5,439 nt of DNA from an uncultured Eubacteriales bacterium (GTDB lineage: Bacteria; Bacillota; Clostridia; UMGS1840): assembly GCA_900555525.1 (NCBI GenBank), contig USLP01000119.1, positions 1 to 5,439 on the forward strand. Direction: 5' to 3'. Under the pieces are notes generated by a model. The model saw nothing but the letters and a program-made list of their open reading frames with translations, did no database searches and was not told the DNA's origin. Of this stretch, positions 4,545-5,439 are shown piece by piece. The position numbers were made by a program, and so were the translations under genes. The number at the start of each line of letters is the position of its first letter. Within the stretch, counting starts at the first letter, position 1.

Positions 4545-5439
4545 TTTAATAATTCCTCCAAATTTTTTGAAAATTCGGGGAACGAAATATTAACACACGA
4601 AAAATCTTTTATTTCGCTCGGCTCGTCTGTAAGCAGAGAGAGAATTTTTGCAGACATTGCAATTCTGTGATCCTTATGACTGTCATAGCTTGCGCCCTTA
4701 ATTTTGCTTGCGCCGTGTATGATAAGTCCGTCCGGAAGCTCCTGTGCTTTTACGCCTGCCAGATTCAGCATTTCGGCTACAGCCTTAATTCTGTCGCTTT
4801 CCTTAACACGAAGCTCATGCGCGTCTCTTATAACCGTTTCGCCCTTTGCAGCTGCGGCGGCAACCGCGATAATCGGGATTTCATCAATGAGGCGGGGAAT
4901 TATTTCGCCGCCTATTTCACAGCCCGAAAGAGGGGAGTATTTCACATGAATATCTCCGATTTCCTCATTATAGCAAATTCTGTGATTTTCTATTTCTATA
5001 TCCGCACCCATGGCTTTTAATACGTCAAGTATGCCCGTGCGTGTTTCATTAAGTCCTACGTTTCTTATAACAACGTCGGAATCGGGCAGAATACAAGCGC
5101 CGACAATGAAAAATGCAGCGGAGGAAATATCGCCCGGAACGTCAACCGTGAGCGGTTTTAGGTTTTCTGATTTTTTAACGATTATAGTATTGCTCTCGGT
5201 TTTTATATTTGCGCCCATACCTTTTAACATTCTTTCCGTATGGTCGCGCGATTTTACTTTTTCATGTATTATTGTTTCGCCGTCAGCATAAAGTCCTGCA
5301 AGAATTATTGCGGATTTAAGCTGTGCCGAAGCAACGGGAAGCGTATATTCAATCCCTTTAAGGTTTCCGCCCATGATTTTCATGGGGCAGAATCCGCCGT
5401 TTGACGCTTCAAATTTTGCTCCCATAAGCGTCAGCGGTT
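4541..5439 (-). CDS. aroA: 5-enolpyruvylshikimate-3-phosphate synthase, C-terminal two thirds
   Basis: AroA transfers the enolpyruvyl group of phosphoenolpyruvate to shikimate 3-phosphate, the sixth step of the shikimate pathway. About 298 codons are visible of an enzyme normally about 430 residues long; the N-terminal part lies beyond 5439. Numbering from the first visible Met (5425), I see P-V-A-S-A-Q (30-35), the substrate loop of Bacillus-type rather than enterobacterial enzymes, R-D-H-T-E-R-M-L (60-67), P-G-D-I-S-S-A-A-F (97-105), D181-E182-I-P with the catalytic Asp, E-L-R-V-K-E-S-D-R (204-212), D-H-R-I-A-M and a closing F-P-E-F. The Met at 5425 is internal, not the start. The stop codon overlaps the aroE-aroK start by ATGA, indicating tight translational coupling. 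The active-site residues I can see are intact. Confidence 0.95.
   Translation of the reverse strand, partial: PLTLMGAKFEASNGGFCPMKIMGGNLKGIEYTLPVASAQLKSAIILAGLYADGETIIHEKVKSRDHTERMLKGMGANIKTESNTIIVKKSENLKPLTVDVPGDISSAAFFIVGACILPDSDVVIRNVGLNETRTGILDVLKAMGADIEIENHRICYNEEIGDIHVKYSPLSGCEIGGEIIPRLIDEIPIIAVAAAAAKGETVIRDAHELRVKESDRIKAVAEMLNLAGVKAQELPDGLIIHGASKIKGASYDSHKDHRIAMSAKILSLLTDEPSEIKDFSCVNISFPEFSKNLEELLK
4555..4559 (-). promoter_or_regulatory. Ribosome binding site of aroE-aroK inside aroA
   Basis: GGAGG within the last aroA codons, ten bases before the ATG at 4544. Together with the ATGA overlap it sets the aroE-aroK start. Confidence 0.7.

Noticed and set aside
3319..5291. Several plus-strand reading frames of 65-117 residues opposite aroE-aroK and aroA
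   Set aside because: They are mirror frames of well-supported minus-strand genes, with no own start signals or recognisable domains.

Overview
The window looks like chromosomal DNA from a low-GC Bacillota, most likely an anaerobic Clostridia member. This is an inference. It rests on the AT-rich sequence, strong AGGAG-type ribosome binding sites, two probable TTG starts, consensus sigma-A-type promoters, a Bacillus-type EPSP synthase (P-V-A-S-A-Q motif), a short DgkA/undecaprenol-kinase homologue and an LrgAB pair. The DNA is almost fully coding. The only sizeable intergenic stretch, 1009-1169, is a divergent promoter region. I see no RNA gene, mobile element, CRISPR array or long repeat.

Layout. 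(1) 1-1008, minus strand: lrgA then lrgB, an inner-membrane pair of the LrgAB/CidAB/PftAB type; lrgB runs off the left edge. (2) 1009-1169: back-to-back promoters, one for lrgAB with perfect -35 and -10 hexamers, the other for the rightward genes. (3) 1170-2814, plus strand: a two-gene unit encoding a right-handed beta-helix protein related to glycoside hydrolase family 28, apparently cytoplasmic, followed by a small single-domain cupin. (4) 2816-2846: a hairpin terminator that probably serves both strands. (5) 2840-5439, minus strand: a shikimate-pathway operon, aroA (N-terminal part outside the window), a fused aroE-aroK gene, and a diacylglycerol/undecaprenol kinase gene. Each gene overlaps the next.

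How they work together. Within the shikimate operon, AroE reduces 3-dehydroshikimate to shikimate, AroK phosphorylates it, and AroA adds the enolpyruvyl group. Three consecutive steps are thus encoded by two translationally coupled genes, and the lipid kinase is expressed from the same transcript. The beta-helix protein and cupin look like a small sugar-acid or oligosaccharide catabolic cassette, but the substrate cannot be told from the sequence. The least ordinary item is the beta-helix protein. It keeps the three GH28 acidic residues at the expected spacing, lacks recognisable GHG and RIK motifs, and carries a Trp/Tyr-rich insertion resembling small chitin-binding-type modules.
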